Assembly (NCBI GenBank): GCA_934573735.1
Contig: CAKTMC010000001.1
Coordinates: forward strand, 364,346-428,345
Direction: 5' to 3'
Length of the DNA: 64,000 nucleotides
Source: an uncultured Oscillospiraceae bacterium
GTDB lineage: Bacteria; Bacillota; Clostridia; Oscillospirales; Oscillospiraceae
The notes under the pieces are model-generated. The model was not told the DNA's origin, ran no database searches, and saw only the letters and a list, made by a program, of their open reading frames with translations. Position numbers and translations under genes: made by a program. Below are positions 41,497 through 50,906 of the stretch, in pieces. Position 1 is the first letter of the stretch. The number at the start of each line of letters is the position of its first letter.

Positions 41497-44097
41497 ATGG
41501 CAGAATTAACGCCGATGAAGCGGCAGTATTACGAAATAAAGCAGCAGTATCAGGACTGTCTGCTCTTCTTCCGCCTCGGCGATTTTTATGAGATGTTCGA
41601 CGATGACGCGCGTCTCGCCTCAAAGCTTTTGGATCTTGCGCTCACGACGCGCGACCGCTCGGTGGAAAATCCCGACGAGCGCACGCCGATGTGCGGCATA
41701 CCCTACCACAGCGCGGAGACATATATTGCCCGTCTCATCGCCAAGGGCTATAAGGTCGCCATCTGCGAGCAGACGGAGGACCCGGCACAGGCGAAGGGGC
41801 TTGTGCAGCGCGACGTTATCCGGATAATCACGCCCGGCACGGTTACGGAAAGCTCCATGCTCGACGAGCGCCGGAGCAACTATATCTCCGCCGTGTATCT
41901 CAATAACGGTCACGCGGGCATCGCCTTCTGCGACGTGTCCACGGGCGAATTCTGCTGCGCGGGCTTTGACGGGGACGCGGTAAGCCATGTTATAAACGAG
42001 CTTGGGCGCTTTACGCCGCGTGAGGTCGTGCTGTCGGCGGGAGCCGAGGAAAACGGCGCGATATCGGAGTTTATAAGCTCCAAGCTCGGCGCGATGCCGG
42101 AGCGCGGCAGCGATAAGTTTGAATATCTTCAGGCGGCGGTGCTCGTGTGCCGTCAGTTCGGCTTTGAGGACGTGGATAAGGCGGGACTCGGCGGCGAGAG
42201 TGCATCGGTCTGCGCCGTGGGCGCGCTGCTGGCATATATTATCGAGACGCAGAAATTTGACCTGAGCCACATAAATCATCTTGATATTTTCTACAGCGGG
42301 CGCTATATGGAGCTTGACTGGACGACGCGGCGCAATCTTGAGCTGACCGAAACTCTGCGCAGCGGCGAAAAGCGCGGCTCTCTGCTGTGGGTGCTGGATA
42401 AGACCAAGACCCCGATGGGCGGCAGACTTCTCCGCTCATGGGTGGAGAGACCCCTATTATCGGTCGTTGCGATAAAGCGGAGGCTGACTGCGGTAAACGA
42501 GCTGTACGCCGACACGCTTGACCGCTCGGAGCTTACGCTTGTAATGCGCGAGATAAGCGATATGGAGCGTCTGGCGGCGCGCTGCGTCTACGGCACAGCC
42601 GGCGGGCGCGATCTGCGTATGCTTGCAAACTGCGCGGGGCAGCTTCCGAAGCTCAAGTCGCTGCTATCTAGCTTTAAGAGTCTTGAGCTGCGCGATATCT
42701 GCGCAATGGACGCGCTCGATGATATACGCGCCCAGATAGACCGCGCCATATGCGACGAGCCGCCCTTTTCCGTCCGTGAGGGCGGAATACTGCGCGAGGG
42801 CTATTCCGAGGAGGTCGATAAGCTGCGCAATATCCGTGACAACGGCGCCCAGATGGTCACGGAGCTTGAGCAGCGGGAGCGTCAGCGCACGGGCATCAAA
42901 AAGCTCAAGGTCGGCTACAATAAGGTCTTCGGCTATTATATCGACGTGCCGAGATCCGCAGGGCTGGAAAACGTCCCCGACGATTACATACGCAAGCAGA
43001 CCCTTGTCTCAAACGAGAGATACTTCACGCAGGAGCTCAAGGAGCTTGAAAATACGCTCCTGACGGCGAAGGACAGAATAAACGAGCTTGAATACCGCTA
43101 TTTCTGCGAGATACGCGACATGGTTGCGGCAAACGTTGACCGCGTCAAGGAGGCGGCGGACCGCGTGGCGCGGCTCGATGCGCTCTGCTCGCTTGCCGAG
43201 GTCGCGGTCCGAAATAATTACACGATGCCCGAGGTAGATACCTCACGGGATCTCCACATCATTGAGGGACGGCACCCCGTCGTGGAGCAGACGCTCAAGG
43301 ACGTGCTTTTCGTCCCGAACGACAGCTTTTTGAACGACTCCGAGGATCGCTGCGCCATCGTCACGGGGCCGAACATGGCGGGTAAATCGACCTATATGCG
43401 CCAGACGGCGCTCATCGTCCTCATGGCGCAGATGGGCTCCTTTGTCCCGGCAAAGAGCGCGACCATCGGCGTCGTTGACCGCGTATTCACGCGAATAGGC
43501 GCGTCTGACGACCTTGCCTCCGGGCAATCGACCTTTATGGTCGAGATGAACGAGATGGCGGGGATTCTCAAGCACGCAACCGCCTCCTCCCTGCTCATTC
43601 TTGACGAGATAGGCAGAGGCACCTCGACCTTTGACGGCATGGCCATTGCCCGCGCCGTGCTGGAATACTGTGCCGACAAGCGCAGGCTCGGCGCAAAGAC
43701 GATGTTTGCAACGCACTATCACGAGCTTTCCGCGCTGGAGGGTGAGCTGAGCGGCGTGAGAAACTATAACATCACCGCAAAGAAGCAGGGCGGTACGCTG
43801 GTATTTCTGCGCAAGATAGTGCGCGGAGCGGCGGACGACAGCTACGGTATCGAGGTTGCAAAGCTTGCGGGGCTTCCCGATAGCGTTATAAGCAAGGCCA
43901 AGGGCTATCTCAAGGAGCTGGAGTCGAGCGGGGTAGGTCCCAAAGCCACTCCGAAGGCCGCGGACGACCAGATAAGCCTTGCCGATATCGGCGCCGACGA
44001 GATACGCGACACTCTGCTGAAAACCGACGTGAACACCCTGACTCCGCTTGAGGCCATGAGCCTGCTCTTTGAGCTGCAAAAGAAAGCGAGGGCATGA
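41497..44097 (+). CDS. mutS: DNA mismatch repair protein MutS
   Basis: 866 residues, full length. Mismatch-contact motif FFRLGDFYEMF is near the N-terminus. The clamp and lever region follows, then the ATPase with Walker A GPNMAGKSTYMRQT, FTRIGASDDLASGQSTFMVE, and Walker B LLILDEIGRGTSTFDG. The C-terminus includes the dimerising helices. It lies between miaB and the CPBP gene with only 1-3 bp spacing. Confidence 0.96.
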   Translation: MAELTPMKRQYYEIKQQYQDCLLFFRLGDFYEMFDDDARLASKLLDLALTTRDRSVENPDERTPMCGIPYHSAETYIARLIAKGYKVAICEQTEDPAQAKGLVQRDVIRIITPGTVTESSMLDERRSNYISAVYLNNGHAGIAFCDVSTGEFCCAGFDGDAVSHVINELGRFTPREVVLSAGAEENGAISEFISSKLGAMPERGSDKFEYLQAAVLVCRQFGFEDVDKAGLGGESASVCAVGALLAYIIETQKFDLSHINHLDIFYSGRYMELDWTTRRNLELTETLRSGEKRGSLLWVLDKTKTPMGGRLLRSWVERPLLSVVAIKRRLTAVNELYADTLDRSELTLVMREISDMERLAARCVYGTAGGRDLRMLANCAGQLPKLKSLLSSFKSLELRDICAMDALDDIRAQIDRAICDEPPFSVREGGILREGYSEEVDKLRNIRDNGAQMVTELEQRERQRTGIKKLKVGYNKVFGYYIDVPRSAGLENVPDDYIRKQTLVSNERYFTQELKELENTLLTAKDRINELEYRYFCEIRDMVAANVDRVKEAADRVARLDALCSLAEVAVRNNYTMPEVDTSRDLHIIEGRHPVVEQTLKDVLFVPNDSFLNDSEDRCAIVTGPNMAGKSTYMRQTALIVLMAQMGSFVPAKSATIGVVDRVFTRIGASDDLASGQSTFMVEMNEMAGILKHATASSLLILDEIGRGTSTFDGMAIARAVLEYCADKRRLGAKTMFATHYHELSALEGELSGVRNYNITAKKQGGTLVFLRKIVRGAADDSYGIEVAKLAGLPDSVISKAKGYLKELESSGVGPKATPKAADDQISLADIGADEIRDTLLKTDVNTLTPLEAMSLLFELQKKARA

Positions 44098-44098
44098 T

Positions 44099-44794
44099 AT
44101 GCCGGAGAACAGACCGACATTTACAAGCCGGCTCACGAAAAAAGAATATATTGCCGCGCTGATTTATCTCCCGCTGCACGTCATATCACTGCCCGCTCTT
44201 GTCGCGATGCTGATATTTGGCATAAACGATGACCTCACGCTAAATCTTATCAGCTACGCCTTTGCAACTCTCTATATGCTGCTCCTTCTCGGGCGCTTTC
44301 TGCGGCGCGACTTTGACGCGCTGTGCGACGGTCCCGTCCGCTTCATAATAGAGATAGGCGTATCCTACGGGCTTTATTATCTCTCTAACTTTGTTGTCGT
44401 CGGCATACTCGTAGCTCTCAACCGGCTTGATAACCCGAATAACGGCGCCGTCATCGACATGGCGCTGAATAACCGGCGGCAGATATTTATTATGACCGTT
44501 TTCATGGCTCCCTTAGTGGAGGAGCTTATGTTCCGCGCCGGGATTTTCGGTCTGCTGCGCAGGTATAACCGCCCTGTCGCCTATGCCGTGAGTATGCTGC
44601 TCTTTTCCGTGTACCACATCTGGGGCTACGCGATGGGCAATCCGAGCAACTGGATATATATTATTCAGTATCTCCCCGTGTCCTTCCTGCTCTGCCGCTG
44701 CTATGAGCGCTGCAACAGCATCTGGGGCAGCATCGGGCTGCATATGCTGGTAAACGCCGTGTCCATGTGGGCGATAAATATGGTGGCGGGCTGA
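44099..44794 (+). CDS. CPBP/CAAX-type intramembrane metalloprotease
   Basis: 231 residues, about six membrane helices. The three ABI/CPBP motifs are present: EELMFRAGIFG (paired Glu and Arg), FSVYHIWGY (His) and GSIGLHMLVNA (His, Asn). Such glutamate proteases cleave membrane or prenylated substrates; in bacteria most roles are unknown. It starts one base after the mutS stop and ends 3 bp before trmO. Confidence 0.82.
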   Translation: MPENRPTFTSRLTKKEYIAALIYLPLHVISLPALVAMLIFGINDDLTLNLISYAFATLYMLLLLGRFLRRDFDALCDGPVRFIIEIGVSYGLYYLSNFVVVGILVALNRLDNPNNGAVIDMALNNRRQIFIMTVFMAPLVEELMFRAGIFGLLRRYNRPVAYAVSMLLFSVYHIWGYAMGNPSNWIYIIQYLPVSFLLCRCYERCNSIWGSIGLHMLVNAVSMWAINMVAG

Positions 44795-44797
44795 GCT

Positions 44798-45490
44798 ATG
44801 GGCTACGAACTTAAAACCATCGCTCGTGTACACAGCGATTTTTCCGACAAATTCGGCATACCGCGTCAGGCGGGCATTGTCGATGCTCTTGAGGCGGCTA
44901 TTATATTCGAGCCGGAATACCGGCGCGAGGAGGCTCTGCGCGGTCTGGAGGATTTTTCTCACCTCTGGGTGATATGGCAGTTCTCCGAGGCCGTGCGGGA
45001 TGATTGGTCGCCCACGGTTCGCCCGCCGAGGCTCGGCGGGAACACGCGCATGGGCGTATTCGCTACGCGCTCTCCCTTCCGACCTAACGCGCTCGGGCTT
45101 TCCTGTGTGCGGCTTATCGGCATTGAGCACAGCGAGGAGCACGGCGCGTATCTGCGCATTGCCGGGGCCGATATGCTCGACGGAACGCCGGTCTACGACA
45201 TCAAGCCCTATGTCCCCTATGCCGACTGCCATACCGAGGCGCTCTCCGGCTTTGCGCCGAACGCAGGACGGCAGCTTCGGGTGGAGTATTCGGGCGATAC
45301 GCTGAGCGCCGTACCGGAGGCTAAGCGCGCCGCCCTGACGGGGGTACTCGCAAACGACCCGCGCCCGCGCTACCAAAACGACCCGGAGCGGGTATATGCC
45401 ATGGATTTTGCGGGGCTTGAAATAAAATTCACGGTCAGCGAGGATACACTGACCGTGAGAGATATATCTTTGGGACAGGGAAGGCGCTGA
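44798..45490 (+). CDS. trmO: tRNA m6t6A37 methyltransferase TrmO (TsaA family)
   Basis: 230 residues. The TsaA/TrmO beta-barrel motifs are clear: FSDKFGIPRQAG, FSHLWVIWQF, GVFATRSPFRPNALGLSCV, DMLDGTPVYDIKPYVPYAD, and a late RPRYQNDPERVYAMDFAG. It uses SAM to methylate t6A37 of threonine tRNA. It ends the miaB operon in a terminator hairpin that overlaps its stop codon. Confidence 0.9.
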   Translation: MGYELKTIARVHSDFSDKFGIPRQAGIVDALEAAIIFEPEYRREEALRGLEDFSHLWVIWQFSEAVRDDWSPTVRPPRLGGNTRMGVFATRSPFRPNALGLSCVRLIGIEHSEEHGAYLRIAGADMLDGTPVYDIKPYVPYADCHTEALSGFAPNAGRQLRVEYSGDTLSAVPEAKRAALTGVLANDPRPRYQNDPERVYAMDFAGLEIKFTVSEDTLTVRDISLGQGRR

Positions 45491-45516
45491 GCTTGAATAG
45501 GCTCAAAGCGCCTTTT
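45481..45516 (+). terminator. Terminator of the miaB-trmO operon
   Basis: Stem AAGGCGCT-GAGC / GCTC-aa-AGCGCCTT with an 8-nt loop and TTTT. It begins inside the last codons of trmO and ends inside the end of the convergent GNAT remnant. Confidence 0.65.
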
Positions 45517-46003
45517 CCGCAAGCAGGGCCGTCCACCTCCCCTTATCGACCTCTTTTATCACCCGGAAGCCGTTCTTCTTCCAAAAGGCATTGGACTGCG
45601 GGTTTTCCTTGTCTATGCCCAGACGAACGGCGCTCTTGCCCGCGTCCTTGAGACAGGCAGTAAGCTCCCGGATGATATTGCTGCCGACACCCTTGCCCTA
45701 AGCCTCTATATTCATCATGAAAAAGCCTATAAAGGCCATATTTTTCTCTGGGAAGCCGTCTATCAGATCCATCACCGCAAGAAGTCCGTTCTCGTCATAA
45801 AAGCCCAGATAGTATTTGTTCTCGGGCGCTACGCCGGGAGGCGCTATGTGCAGGTCGCTCATTATCTGCTCCCTTGTCGCCTCTGCCTCACAGTATTGAT
45901 AATACTGCACATTGCCCCGGCATAAGTCCATTATTTCATCTGCATCACTGTCGCGGAGCCGCCGAACCCGGTAAGTGCGGCTCAGCTTATTTATTTCTAT
46001 CAT
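45503..46003 (-). pseudogene. GNAT acetyltransferase interrupted by an in-frame TAG
   Basis: Minus strand from ATG 46003. The first 101 codons (RTYRVRRLRDSDADEIMDLC ... FIGFFMMNIEA) end at TAG (45700-45698). The same frame then continues GKGVGSNIIRELTACLKDAG, then VRLGIDKENPQSNAFWKKNG, to TGA at 45503. The stop lies exactly where GNAT proteins usually have Gln before the GxGxG acetyl-CoA loop, so one CAG-to-TAG change explains it. TAG is a normal stop elsewhere in the window (for example at 13961 and 48581), so recoding is unlikely. It is probably a recent pseudogene. Confidence 0.8.
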
Positions 46004-46043
46004 ATTCTAACCTCGCTTGTTTCTCCGCGTCCCGGAGAATATC

Positions 46044-46077
46044 AAAAACAGCCACAACAAAAGCTGCTGTGGCTGTT
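46044..46077 (-). terminator. Terminator of rubrerythrin
   Basis: Minus strand: stem AACAGCCAC / GTGGCTGTT, a 13-nt loop, then TTTTTGAT, 16 bp after the rubrerythrin stop. Confidence 0.75.
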
Positions 46078-46092
46078 TAATATTACTTGTTC

Positions 46093-46629
46093 TCAGTAAT
46101 TTTCCTTGTGAAGCTCAAAGTATGCCTGCGGGTGGTTGCAGACGGGACATACTTCGGGCGCCTTCTCGCCGATGGCGATATGACCGCAGTTGCGGCACTC
46201 CCAAACCTGAACACCGCTCTTTTCAAAGGCCTGCTTTGCCTGAACGTTGCTCAGAAGCTTGCGGTAGCGCTCCTCGTGCATCTTTTCTATCGCCGCAACG
46301 CCGCGGAACTTCTCCGCCAGCTCCTTGAAGCCCTCCTCCTCGGCCTCGGCCGCCATACGCTCATACATATCGGTCCACTCAAAGTTTTCACCCTCGGCAG
46401 CGTGGAGCAGATTTTCCTCGACACTGCCAAGCTGTCCGAGCTCCTTGAACCAGAGCTTCGCGTGTTCCTTCTCGTTGTCCGCCGTTTTCAAAAACAGCTC
46501 CGCTATCTGCTCATAGCCCGCCTTCTTTGCAACGGAGGCAAAATAGCTGTACTTGTTTCTCGCCTGAGACTCGCCGGCAAAGGCTTCCCAGAGGTTTTTC
46601 TCGGTCTTGGTGCCGCTGTACTTGTTCAT
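46093..46629 (-). CDS. rbr: Rubrerythrin
   Basis: 178 residues. The N-terminal ferritin-like di-iron domain carries the helix motifs EAFAGESQARNKY, DNEKEHAK, MAAEAEEEGF and IEKMHEERY. The C-terminal rubredoxin domain has CRNCG and CPVCNHP. It reduces hydrogen peroxide in the cytosol, a standard oxidative-stress defence of anaerobes. It is a single gene with its own terminator. ATG follows AAAAGGAG. Confidence 0.96.
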   Translation of the reverse strand: MNKYSGTKTEKNLWEAFAGESQARNKYSYFASVAKKAGYEQIAELFLKTADNEKEHAKLWFKELGQLGSVEENLLHAAEGENFEWTDMYERMAAEAEEEGFKELAEKFRGVAAIEKMHEERYRKLLSNVQAKQAFEKSGVQVWECRNCGHIAIGEKAPEVCPVCNHPQAYFELHKENY

Positions 46630-46657
46630 GTCGGTTCTCCTTTTTGAATATAATATT

Positions 46658-47506
46658 TCAGGTCAGACGCTCAAAGCCGTCGTCCACCGGAGGCTTTTGC
46701 TTTTGCTTTTTCTCTTTTCTGCCCATGTTCTCGACGATCACCCAGACATAGTACATGAACATGAGCGCGCTTGAAACGAATATGAGCTGCATACCGAAGT
46801 AGCGCTCGTCGGCGATGCACATCACGCAGAGCACCGCAGCTATCATTGAGTAAAACAGGCTCTTCCACGGCTTTGGCTGACCGAAGGCATAGCCCGCGTT
46901 ATAGAAAAACGCGACCATGGCGACGGATACCGCGATAATCTCCACGGCATAGCCCCAGACGACGCTGTTTATATCGTTTGCCTTGTAGCAGACTATCAGC
47001 CACAGCGCATACATGAGCACCGGCAGTATCGACAGCAGGCACATCGGGCGTATCTTCAGCCTTGCGGAATTGACGCGCTGCATATAAATCGGGAAGGCTA
47101 AGCCGGTCAGGAAGGCAAGCCCCGCCAGTATAAGCAGGAGCGTGACATTCTCGTCCGTCTCGCACTTGAGCGCCAGAAGCAGCGCGCCGAGGCACATTAT
47201 CACGCCTATCGTCCAGCGGATGATGCCGTATAGCTTATTCCCGGCGTTCGCAAGCGCAATAAGCGGCTCGGTGGGCGGGACAAGGCGCTCCTCCTGCATT
47301 TTCTTGACAAAGCGGTAAAACACTGCGCCTGCCGCGAGGACTATCAGCACGACCGCGACGTTAAGCGTGCTTTTGCCGCACAGCCCCTTATCATCAAAGG
47401 CAATCTGTAGCTGAAGCCAGCGGATAAACACCGCAAACGCGCTGCCGCCCAGTATATAACATTCAAGCTTCAAAGCAAGCTGCTGCATCTCTTTGCGTAA
47501 TAGCAT
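46658..47506 (-). CDS. Polytopic membrane protein, unknown
   Basis: 282 residues with about seven or eight hydrophobic helices and a highly charged tail (MGRKEKKQKQKPPVDDG). I recognise no family motif. It is upstream of rubrerythrin with a 28-bp gap, and transcription might run through. It is divergent from spoIID. Confidence 0.55.
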   Translation of the reverse strand: MLLRKEMQQLALKLECYILGGSAFAVFIRWLQLQIAFDDKGLCGKSTLNVAVVLIVLAAGAVFYRFVKKMQEERLVPPTEPLIALANAGNKLYGIIRWTIGVIMCLGALLLALKCETDENVTLLLILAGLAFLTGLAFPIYMQRVNSARLKIRPMCLLSILPVLMYALWLIVCYKANDINSVVWGYAVEIIAVSVAMVAFFYNAGYAFGQPKPWKSLFYSMIAAVLCVMCIADERYFGMQLIFVSSALMFMYYVWVIVENMGRKEKKQKQKPPVDDGFERLT

Positions 47507-47593
47507 AATTATTTACCTGTTCCTATATTATATAATCATCTGAATTTTATACTTTTTTGCCGCTTACGTCAAGCAGAAGATAAGGAGGACAAG

Positions 47594-48583
47594 ATGAAGC
47601 GAACTATACTTCTCTCATATATTGCGCTTATCATAGCCATTGTGGCGGCTTTTTTCATCCGGCGCAGCGCCGCCGCGCCCGCGCCCACGCAGAAGCCCGC
47701 CCCGACTGAGACTCCCGCTGTCAGTACGGCGGAGTCGTCCCCGGAGCCGATCAGCGCACCGGAGAGCATTTCTCTCCTGACCGAAAACGGGATATTAGAG
47801 CTTGATATGCAGGAATATCTCATCGGCGTTGTGGCGGCGGAGATGCCCGCCTCATTCCCCGAGGAGGCGCTAAAGGCGCAGGCTGTCGCGGCGCGTACAT
47901 ACACGATGAACTGCGCCTCGGTCGGAAAGCACGGCGACGCGCAGATATGCTATGACTACAGATGCTGTCAGGCATGGCAGGACGATGCGGCACTGCACGA
48001 GAAGTGGGGCGAGGATTACGATCTCTATTACAATAAAATCTCCGAAGCGGTCACGGCTACCAAGGGGGAATTTCTATGCTATGAGGGCGAGGTGATTTTC
48101 GCCGCCTTCCATGCCGCCTCCGCCGGAGCGACCGAGGCCAGCGGCAACATCTGGGATGAAAGACCATATCTTGTAATCGTCTCAAGCCCCGAAACGGCGG
48201 ACGATGTGCCGAATTTCGTAAGCCGCGTTGACTGCGCCGCGATAGACTTCCGCGACACCCTCCTTTCCGCGCACCCGGAGGCCGATTTTACCGGCGATGC
48301 CTCGGACTGGGTTGGCGAGATCTCGCGCGACGCCTCGGGTCGGGTGGACTATGTCCTGCTCGGCGGGGTCGCCGTTGACGGTGTGGAGCTGCGAAGGCTC
48401 TTTTCGCTGCGCTCCACGGCCTTTGAGCTTGAATACTCGGACGGCGCATTTCATTTCACCGTGACCGGCTACGGTCATGGCGTAGGAATGAGCCAGTACG
48501 GCGCGAAGGTCATGGCCGCAAGAGGCGACGACTATCGAACGATACTGGCTCACTATTATCCGGGCTGTGAGCTTTGCTCTTAG
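47594..48583 (+). CDS. spoIID: SpoIID family peptidoglycan lytic transglycosylase
   Basis: 329 residues. An N-terminal membrane helix and a Pro/Thr/Ala linker precede the SpoIID domain. The catalytic Glu is in VVAAEMPASFPEEALKAQAV, Cys residues in ICYDYRCCQAW are probable metal or structural ligands, and the terminal GYGHGVGMSQYGAKVMA is diagnostic. In sporulation it cleaves glycan chains during engulfment with SpoIIP and SpoIIM. ATG is preceded by AAGGAGGAC. It ends with TAG. LytB-type relatives share the domain, so the name assumes the sporulation role. Confidence 0.85.
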   Translation: MKRTILLSYIALIIAIVAAFFIRRSAAAPAPTQKPAPTETPAVSTAESSPEPISAPESISLLTENGILELDMQEYLIGVVAAEMPASFPEEALKAQAVAARTYTMNCASVGKHGDAQICYDYRCCQAWQDDAALHEKWGEDYDLYYNKISEAVTATKGEFLCYEGEVIFAAFHAASAGATEASGNIWDERPYLVIVSSPETADDVPNFVSRVDCAAIDFRDTLLSAHPEADFTGDASDWVGEISRDASGRVDYVLLGGVAVDGVELRRLFSLRSTAFELEYSDGAFHFTVTGYGHGVGMSQYGAKVMAARGDDYRTILAHYYPGCELCS

Positions 48584-48611
48584 CCCTGCCTGTATTATAA
48601 ATAAAATCCGT

Positions 48612-49100
48612 TCAGCCCTGCGCCGTCTTTTCGTAGACGCAGAAGCAGTAGCGCACTCCGTTTTCCTCCTGCCAGGGCTCTGCCTCGACGCACTCCCACT
48701 CGGGATTGCGGTCAAGGTTGGGGAAGAAGCTGTCTGACTGCGGCTCGGCCTCGATTTTTGTCACATAGACGCGCTCAAGCTGGTTGAAAAACTGCATAAA
48801 CACACTTGCTCCGCCGATGACGTAGCATTGCTCAAAGTCCTCCGCCGCGTCCAGCGCCTCGCAGGTATTGTGGACGACCAAGGCGCCCTCAATGCTGATA
48901 TTCTGCCGGGTGACGACTATGTTAAATCTGTTGGGAAGGGGTCTGCCGCCCGGGAAATCCTCAAGCGTCTTGCGCCCGACTATAACGGCAGAGCCGTCGG
49001 TAATGCTGCGGAAGCGGCGGCGATCCGCCTTGAGAACTATCGGCTGAGTGCCGCCGTCTCCTATTCCCCAGTCTGAATATACTGCAACTATTGCGTTCAT
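48612..49100 (-). CDS. folA: Dihydrofolate reductase
   Basis: 162 residues. MNAIVAVYSDWGIGDGG is the N-terminal active-site loop. NADPH-site motifs are VIVGRKTLEDFPGGRPLPNR and YVIGGASVF, with VYVTKIEAE and DSFFP later. It regenerates tetrahydrofolate after thymidylate synthesis and lies 23 bp after thyA, the usual thyA-folA pair. In the first loop, Asp of WGIGDGG-TQPI replaces the more common Asn-Gly pattern, a minor variation. Confidence 0.93.
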   Translation of the reverse strand: MNAIVAVYSDWGIGDGGTQPIVLKADRRRFRSITDGSAVIVGRKTLEDFPGGRPLPNRFNIVVTRQNISIEGALVVHNTCEALDAAEDFEQCYVIGGASVFMQFFNQLERVYVTKIEAEPQSDSFFPNLDRNPEWECVEAEPWQEENGVRYCFCVYEKTAQG

Positions 49101-49123
49101 TATTTTGCTACACCTCTTGAATT

Positions 49124-49954
49124 TTACAGTGCCACGGGTATTTTCTCGTCAAAGGGAGTGAACTCGTAGTTTTCCATCCTGAAGCTGTCGCGCGTAAACT
49201 TATAAAAATCATCAACGCTCGGGTCAATGATGAACTTGGGCGCGCTCTTCGGCTCGTTTTCGATTATGCGCTCTATCGCCGGGACGTGACGGTCATATAT
49301 ATGCGCGTCGGCAATGACGTGGACAAATTCGCCCGGCTCAAAGCCGCTCACCTGCGCCAGCATCATCGTCAGCACCGCATACTGCACGACGTTCCAGTTA
49401 TTCGCCGCCAGCATATCCTGAGAGCGCTGGTTCAAAATCGCGTTCAGGCGATTGCCCGTGACGTTAAAGGTCATGGAATAGGCGCAGGGGTAAAGCGCCA
49501 TCTCGGAAAGATCTGCAAAGGTATAGATATTTGTCATAATACGGCGGGAGGCGGGGTTGTGCTTTAGATCCCATATGACCTTATCGACCTGATCCATGTC
49601 TCCCTCGGGATAGTGATGCTTCACGCCGAGCTGATAGCCGTAGGCCTTGCCTATAGAGCCGTTTTCGTCCGCCCATGCATCCCAGACGCGGGTGCGCAGC
49701 TCGTTGACGTTGTTGCTCTTTGCCTGCCATATCCACAGCAGCTCGTCGATGGCGGACTTCCAATAGGTACGCCGTATAGTCAATATCGGAAACTCCTCCG
49801 ACAGGTCGTAACGGTTTACAATGCCGAACTTCTTGACCGTGTGTGCGCTTGCGCCGTCTTCCCAGCGCGGGCGAACCTCGCGGTCGGTGTCCCATATGCC
49901 GTTATCAAGGATATCGCGGCAGTTTTGGATAAATATTTCGTCTGCTCTGCTCAT
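49124..49954 (-). CDS. thyA: Thymidylate synthase ThyA
   Basis: 276 residues. The catalytic Cys sits in ALYPCAYSMTFNV, where many ThyA enzymes have PPCH. Other motifs are intact: LNQRSQDMLAANNWNVVQYA (dUMP site), HVIADAHIYDRHV, and an N-terminal region with the RTYWKSAIDELLWIWQ folate loop. It makes dTMP from dUMP with methylene-tetrahydrofolate, and folA follows. It is the first gene of the pair, divergent from dpaA. Confidence 0.93.
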   Translation of the reverse strand: MSRADEIFIQNCRDILDNGIWDTDREVRPRWEDGASAHTVKKFGIVNRYDLSEEFPILTIRRTYWKSAIDELLWIWQAKSNNVNELRTRVWDAWADENGSIGKAYGYQLGVKHHYPEGDMDQVDKVIWDLKHNPASRRIMTNIYTFADLSEMALYPCAYSMTFNVTGNRLNAILNQRSQDMLAANNWNVVQYAVLTMMLAQVSGFEPGEFVHVIADAHIYDRHVPAIERIIENEPKSAPKFIIDPSVDDFYKFTRDSFRMENYEFTPFDEKIPVAL

Positions 49955-50044
49955 ATCGCACCGCCTTTTATATTTTTATAAATAATACCACAGTCACCGC
50001 CGCCTGTCCATCCGAATACGATGGAGCAAGGAGGTGGTTTGTTT

Positions 50045-50905
50045 GTGAAATTTGCTGTAATAGGCGGAGATCTGCGCTCGGCGCTGCTCTGCTCAATGCT
50101 TGCGGCCGAGGGGCACCGGGTATATTGCTACGCGCTCGAAAAGGCGGAGCTGCCGGGTACGATTGCCAAGGCGGGCTGCTTGCAGGGCTGCATTTACGGC
50201 GCGGACTGCGTGGTTCTCCCCTGTCCGTCCGAAAAAGGCGGGCTTTTGAACGCGCCCTTTTCCGCCGAAACGCATCGCACCGATGAGATTTGCGCCGCGC
50301 TCTGGCCGGGTCAGCTTCTCTGCGCGGGAAGGCTCAGCGACAACAGCCTTGCCGCCGCGATCGAGGCAGGAGCGCAGGTTGAGGATATAATGCTTCTCCC
50401 CGATTTTGCCGTCGGGAACGCCGCAATATGCGCGGAGGGCGCCGTCGGGCTGCTAATCGCGGGAAGCGATAAAGCTCTATGGCAGGGTAACGCCCTCGTT
50501 CTCGGCTGGGGTCGCATCGGCTCAATTTTAGCTCTGCGTTTGAACGCGCTCGGTGCAAGAGTCTGCGTTGCGGCGCGGAGCGCTCGTGACCGGGCCATGG
50601 CTCGCGCCCTCGGCTGCCGCGCCGTCTGCCTTGAGTCGCTTGAGGCTACGCTATCCGACTTTGACTACATAATCAACACCGTTCCGGCGCGAGTCCTCTC
50701 CGATGCGGCGCTATGCTGCATACGCGAGGACGCGGTACTGCTCGAGCTTGCCTCGCCGCCGGGCGGCTTTGACAGAAACCTTGCCGAGAACATCGGCATA
50801 AAAACGCTCTATGCGCCGGGACTGCCGGGGAAATGCGCGCCCTATGCCGCGGCTGAGCTTATGAAGCAGGCAATTTATAAGGTCATGAGTGAGCAGGAGG
50901 CTTGA
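50045..50905 (+). CDS. dpaA: Dipicolinate synthase subunit A
   Basis: 286 residues. An N-terminal Rossmann-like segment (KFAVIGGDLRSALLCSMLAA) and a second nucleotide-binding domain (NALVLGWGRIGSILALRLNA) are followed by FDYIINTVPARVL. This is DpaA/SpoVFA, half of the enzyme that makes the spore-core compound dipicolinic acid. The start is GTG 50045, 7-9 nt after AAGGAGGTGG. It is coupled to dpaB one base downstream. It would be made in the mother cell; no clear sigma-K promoter was found by eye. Confidence 0.9.
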   Translation: MKFAVIGGDLRSALLCSMLAAEGHRVYCYALEKAELPGTIAKAGCLQGCIYGADCVVLPCPSEKGGLLNAPFSAETHRTDEICAALWPGQLLCAGRLSDNSLAAAIEAGAQVEDIMLLPDFAVGNAAICAEGAVGLLIAGSDKALWQGNALVLGWGRIGSILALRLNALGARVCVAARSARDRAMARALGCRAVCLESLEATLSDFDYIINTVPARVLSDAALCCIREDAVLLELASPPGGFDRNLAENIGIKTLYAPGLPGKCAPYAAAELMKQAIYKVMSEQEA

Positions 50906-50906
50906 T

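Noticed and set aside
45698..45700. TAG read as an amino acid (recoded stop)
   Set aside because: TAG ends other genes normally in this window, for example at 13961 and 48581, and no suppressor tRNA or pyrrolysine gene is seen, so a nonsense mutation is simpler.
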